From: Lentimicrobiaceae bacterium
GTDB lineage: Bacteria > Bacteroidota > Bacteroidia > Bacteroidales > Lentimicrobiaceae
Length of the DNA stretch: 8,353 bases
Direction: 5' to 3'
Assembly: GCA_028697695.1 (NCBI GenBank)
Contig: JAQVEI010000084.1
Span: 1-8,353 of the forward strand
Shown: positions 6,044 to 8,353 of the stretch, one piece after another
How positions within the stretch are numbered: position 1 is the stretch's first letter
Layout: the number at the start of each line of letters is the position of its first letter
Program-made: the position numbers and the translations under genes
Notes under the pieces: model-generated
Database searches by the model: none
What the model saw: only the letters and a program-made list of their open reading frames with translations
Told to the model about the DNA's origin: nothing

Positions 6044-7963
6044 ATGGCAAAAATTATAGGAATTGACCTTGGAACCACGAATTCATGTGTGGCTGTAATG
6101 GAAGGCAATGAGCCTGTAGTTATACCCAACAGTGAAGGGCGCAGAACTACACCTTCGGTTGTGGCTTTTACCGACAACGGAGAGCGCAAGGTTGGCGATC
6201 CTGCCAAACGGCAGGCCATCACCAATCCCGAGCGCACCATATTTTCCATCAAGAGATTTATGGGTGAAACCTACGACAGGATGTCGAAAGAAATCAGCAG
6301 GGTGCCTTTTAAAGTGATCAAGGGCGATAACAATACTCCACGCGTTCAGATTGAAGATCGTAACTATACTCCTCAGGAAATTTCAGCTATGGTACTTCAG
6401 AAAATGAAGAAAACGGCTGAAGATTATCTGGGACAAACCGTTAATGAGGCAGTTATTACTGTTCCTGCCTATTTCAGCGACTCGCAACGGCAGGCCACAA
6501 AAGAAGCCGGTGAAATTGCCGGTCTGGTGGTAAAACGAATCATCAATGAGCCTACAGCAGCAGCTTTGGCTTATGGATTGGATAAGAAAAATAAAGACAT
6601 TAAAGTAGCTGTATTCGACCTGGGTGGAGGTACTTTTGATATTTCCATTCTCGAACTGGGCGATGGCGTTTTCGAAGTAAAATCAACCAACGGTGATACC
6701 CACCTGGGTGGTGATGACTTCGACCACAACATTATAGACTGGCTGGCCGAAGAGTTTAAGAAAGATGAGGGCATTGATCTGAGACGCGATCCCATGGCAA
6801 TGCAACGGCTAAAAGAAGCTGCCGAGAAAGCAAAAATTGAGCTTTCAAGTTCTACTTCAACCGAAATAAATCTGCCTTACATTATGCCGGTAGATGGTAT
6901 TCCAAAACATTTGGTGCGCAATCTTACCCGTGCAAAGTTTGAGCAGCTTAACGATAGCCTGATCCGCGCTACCATTGAACCTTGTAAAAAAGCGCTTAAG
7001 GATGCAGGTCTTACAACCTCCGATATCAATGAGGTAATTCTGGTAGGTGGATCAACACGTATCCCCGCTATTCAGAAAGTGGTTGAAGAATTCTTTGGAA
7101 GAGCTCCTTCAAAAGGGGTTAACCCTGATGAGGTGGTAGCTATTGGTGCTGCTATACAGGGTGGCGTACTCACCGGTGAGGTGAAAGATGTACTGCTGCT
7201 TGATGTAACTCCTCTTTCCCTTGGAATTGAAACACTGGGTGGTGTTATGACTAAACTTATTGAATCCAATACCACCATACCCACCAAGAAATCTGAAACT
7301 TTCTCCACTGCAAGCGACAGCCAACCCTCGGTTGAGATTCATGTGCTTCAGGGCGAACGCCCAATGGCCCGCGATAACAAGAGCATTGGCCGCTTCCATC
7401 TTGATGGTATCCCGCCCGCTCCACGTGGAGTGCCACAAATTGAAGTTGCCTTCGACATTGATGCCAACGGTATATTACACGTTTCTGCCAAGGATAAAGG
7501 CACCGGTAAATCACAACAAATTCGAATCGAAGCCTCCTCCGGAATTTCAGAAGCTGAAATTAAGCGCATGAAAGATGAAGCAGCCGCTAACGCCGAAACC
7601 GACCGCAAGGCCAAGGAAGAGGTGGATAAGCTGAACAATGCCGATGCATTGGTCTTTAGTACTGAAAAACAATTGAAAGAGTACGGCGATAAATTGCCGG
7701 CTGATAAGAAAGGCCCCATTGAAACTGCACTTGCAGAACTCAAAGAGGCCCACAAAAACCAAAATTTTGCGGGCATTGATGCAGCAACCGAAAGGCTAAA
7801 TTCAGCCTGGACAGCTGCCAGCGAGGAAATGTATAAGGCTACCCAGCAAACTGAAGGCGGCGGACAAGCCGGTCCACAGGATAATCAACAGCAGGGTGGC
7901 AATGGCAATCCACCGCAAAATGATTCCGAAGTTACGGATGTTGATTTTGAAGAAGTAAAATAA
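6044..7963 (+). CDS. dnaK: Chaperone protein DnaK (Hsp70)
   Basis: DnaK is the ATP-driven cytoplasmic Hsp70 that binds unfolded peptides and works with DnaJ and GrpE. The 639-residue protein is full length and has no visible defect. The nucleotide-binding domain (about 1-380) has the phosphate loops IGIDLGTTNS (5-14) and VFDLGGGTFDIS (190-201), catalytic-site K70, NEPTAAALAYG with E169, T197 (the autophosphorylation Thr of E. coli DnaK) and VGGSTRIPAIQ. The interdomain linker DVLLLD is at 382-387, the substrate-binding beta domain at about 391-500, the helical lid at about 505-600, and a Gln/Gly/Asn-rich tail (about 603-629) ends in VTDVDFEEVK. The start matches MAKIIGIDLG exactly as in the family. 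Neither grpE nor dnaJ is adjacent, and a strong terminator follows, so the gene is probably transcribed alone. Confidence 0.99.
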   Translation: MAKIIGIDLGTTNSCVAVMEGNEPVVIPNSEGRRTTPSVVAFTDNGERKVGDPAKRQAITNPERTIFSIKRFMGETYDRMSKEISRVPFKVIKGDNNTPRVQIEDRNYTPQEISAMVLQKMKKTAEDYLGQTVNEAVITVPAYFSDSQRQATKEAGEIAGLVVKRIINEPTAAALAYGLDKKNKDIKVAVFDLGGGTFDISILELGDGVFEVKSTNGDTHLGGDDFDHNIIDWLAEEFKKDEGIDLRRDPMAMQRLKEAAEKAKIELSSSTSTEINLPYIMPVDGIPKHLVRNLTRAKFEQLNDSLIRATIEPCKKALKDAGLTTSDINEVILVGGSTRIPAIQKVVEEFFGRAPSKGVNPDEVVAIGAAIQGGVLTGEVKDVLLLDVTPLSLGIETLGGVMTKLIESNTTIPTKKSETFSTASDSQPSVEIHVLQGERPMARDNKSIGRFHLDGIPPAPRGVPQIEVAFDIDANGILHVSAKDKGTGKSQQIRIEASSGISEAEIKRMKDEAAANAETDRKAKEEVDKLNNADALVFSTEKQLKEYGDKLPADKKGPIETALAELKEAHKNQNFAGIDAATERLNSAWTAASEEMYKATQQTEGGGQAGPQDNQQQGGNGNPPQNDSEVTDVDFEEVK

Positions 7964-7991
7964 ATTCACCTGCTTTAGTTAAATCTAATTA

Positions 7992-8027
7992 AAAAGCCGT
8001 CTTAAAAGCAATTTTGAGACGGCTTTT
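7992..8027 (+). terminator. Strong intrinsic terminator after dnaK, possibly bidirectional
   Basis: The arms AAAAGCCGTCTTAAAA (7992-8007) and TTTTGAGACGGCTTTT (8012-8027) pair over 16 positions with a single T-G wobble and a GCAA loop. The stem has a G/C-rich core flanked by an A-run and a T-run, so it can end transcription on both strands. It starts 28 bases after the dnaK stop codon. Confidence 0.9.
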
Positions 8028-8066
8028 GCGCTTTATAATATTATAACATAACTTTTCTCTCTCCCC

Positions 8067-8119
8067 GCTAAAGGAGTTCTCCGTCACAGCCGGTAAAAGC
8101 CGGGAAGTAATTCTTTAGC
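8067..8119. repeat. Compact inverted-repeat structure between the dnaK terminator and the next gene
   Basis: GCTAAAG at 8067-8073 is a perfect reverse complement of CTTTAGC at 8113-8119. Inside lie two smaller hairpins: GGAG-TT-CTCC (8073-8082, sharing one base with the outer arm) and CCGG-TAAAAG-CCGG (8090-8103), which is also a GCCGG-TAAAA-GCCGG direct repeat. Together they could form a 53-base three-way junction. It ends 96 bases before the ATG at 8216. It does not match a riboswitch class that I recognise. The rest of 8028-8215 has no open reading frame of note. Confidence 0.4.
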
Positions 8120-8186
8120 AGATTTTAGTTTGTGAAAAATGCGCTGATAGAAAAGTTGTTTAAGGCACGATAATAGATAAATATGC

Positions 8187-8194
8187 TATATTTA
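8187..8194 (+). promoter_or_regulatory. Weak candidate -7 element for the right-edge secreted protein gene
   Basis: TATATTTA differs from TAnnTTTG only in the last base and lies 21 bases before the ATG at 8216, the same distance as the better element upstream of the lipoprotein gene. No -33 element is seen at the right spacing. Confidence 0.3.
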
Positions 8195-8215
8195 CAACTA
8201 AAATTAAGAGAATGT

Positions 8216-8353
8216 ATGAAGTATAGACTTTTTTTTATTGCAATCTTAGGACTATTGTTTACAGAGATTAAGGCAGAAGCCCAATCGTCAAAACCCGTCA
8301 GGATTGAAATTCCGGTTAAAGACGATACCGAGATTTACAAAGTGGTGCCTTGT
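8216..8353 (+). CDS. Secreted protein of unknown function, partial at right edge
   Basis: An open frame of 46 codons begins with ATG at 8216 and runs off the window. The start encodes a clear type I signal peptide: MKYR, a hydrophobic core (LFFIAILGLLF), then KAEA followed by Gln, a cleavage pattern common in Bacteroidota exported proteins. The visible mature part (SSKPVRIEIPVKDDTEIYKVVPC) looks like the first beta-strands of a domain, but too little is present to name a family. The nearby ATG at 8212 gives only four codons before a stop, so the start at 8216 is preferred. A candidate -7 element lies 21 bases upstream. Confidence 0.75.
   Translation, partial: MKYRLFFIAILGLLFTEIKAEAQSSKPVRIEIPVKDDTEIYKVVPC

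Noticed and set aside
5991..6059. Possible 22-residue leader peptide overlapping the dnaK start in another frame
   Set aside because: Leader peptides are not known for dnaK, there is no attenuator-like structure around it, and the length is compatible with chance.
7072..7776. Minus-strand open frames up to 142 codons inside dnaK
   Set aside because: They are antisense to highly conserved dnaK coding sequence, Ser-rich or low-complexity, and have no recognisable domains.

Overview
The window looks like an ordinary chromosomal segment from a member of the Bacteroidota. The evidence is TAnnTTTG-type -7 promoter elements in the divergent intergenic region, A/T-rich gene starts without clear Shine-Dalgarno sequences, a lipoprotein with an acidic stretch right after the lipidated cysteine, secreted proteins cleaved just before Gln, and a DnaK ending in the DVDFEEVK tail. 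No mobile element, CRISPR array, tRNA or rRNA is visible. A genus cannot be assigned by eye.

Left half, minus strand (4605 down to 1): four genes in one direction, possibly one transcription unit. In order of transcription they are panB (pantothenate synthesis), a short RluA-type pseudouridine synthase, a large secreted protein of about 931 residues, and the start of a small membrane protein of the YvlD/DUF360 'phage holin 4_2' type that runs off the left edge. The large protein starts 10 bases after the synthase stop codon. It appears to join a gluzincin-like metallopeptidase domain (HEYRH plus a downstream WFLEG), a TolB-like beta-propeller and a C-terminal outer-membrane beta-barrel. It is the most unusual gene here.

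Centre: a 164-base divergent intergenic region (4606-4769) carries one -7 element for each direction. On the plus strand follows a 348-residue lipoprotein resembling the DUF4249 surface lipoproteins. Behind it, the 227-base gap up to dnaK (5817-6043) holds two back-to-back inverted repeats inside a weak outer stem, which no gene explains.

Right half, plus strand: dnaK (639 residues, complete, with no grpE or dnaJ next to it) ends at a very strong 16-pair intrinsic terminator. The next 188 bases contain a compact inverted-repeat structure (8067-8119) and then the start of a secreted protein of unknown function that is cut by the right edge.

The genes do not form an obvious single pathway. panB and dnaK are housekeeping genes. 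The cell-surface theme (metallopeptidase/barrel protein, lipoprotein, secreted protein at the right edge) is typical of this phylum. I saw no clear new defence or mobile system. The best candidates for something undescribed are the three-domain outer-membrane protein and the two structured intergenic elements flanking dnaK.
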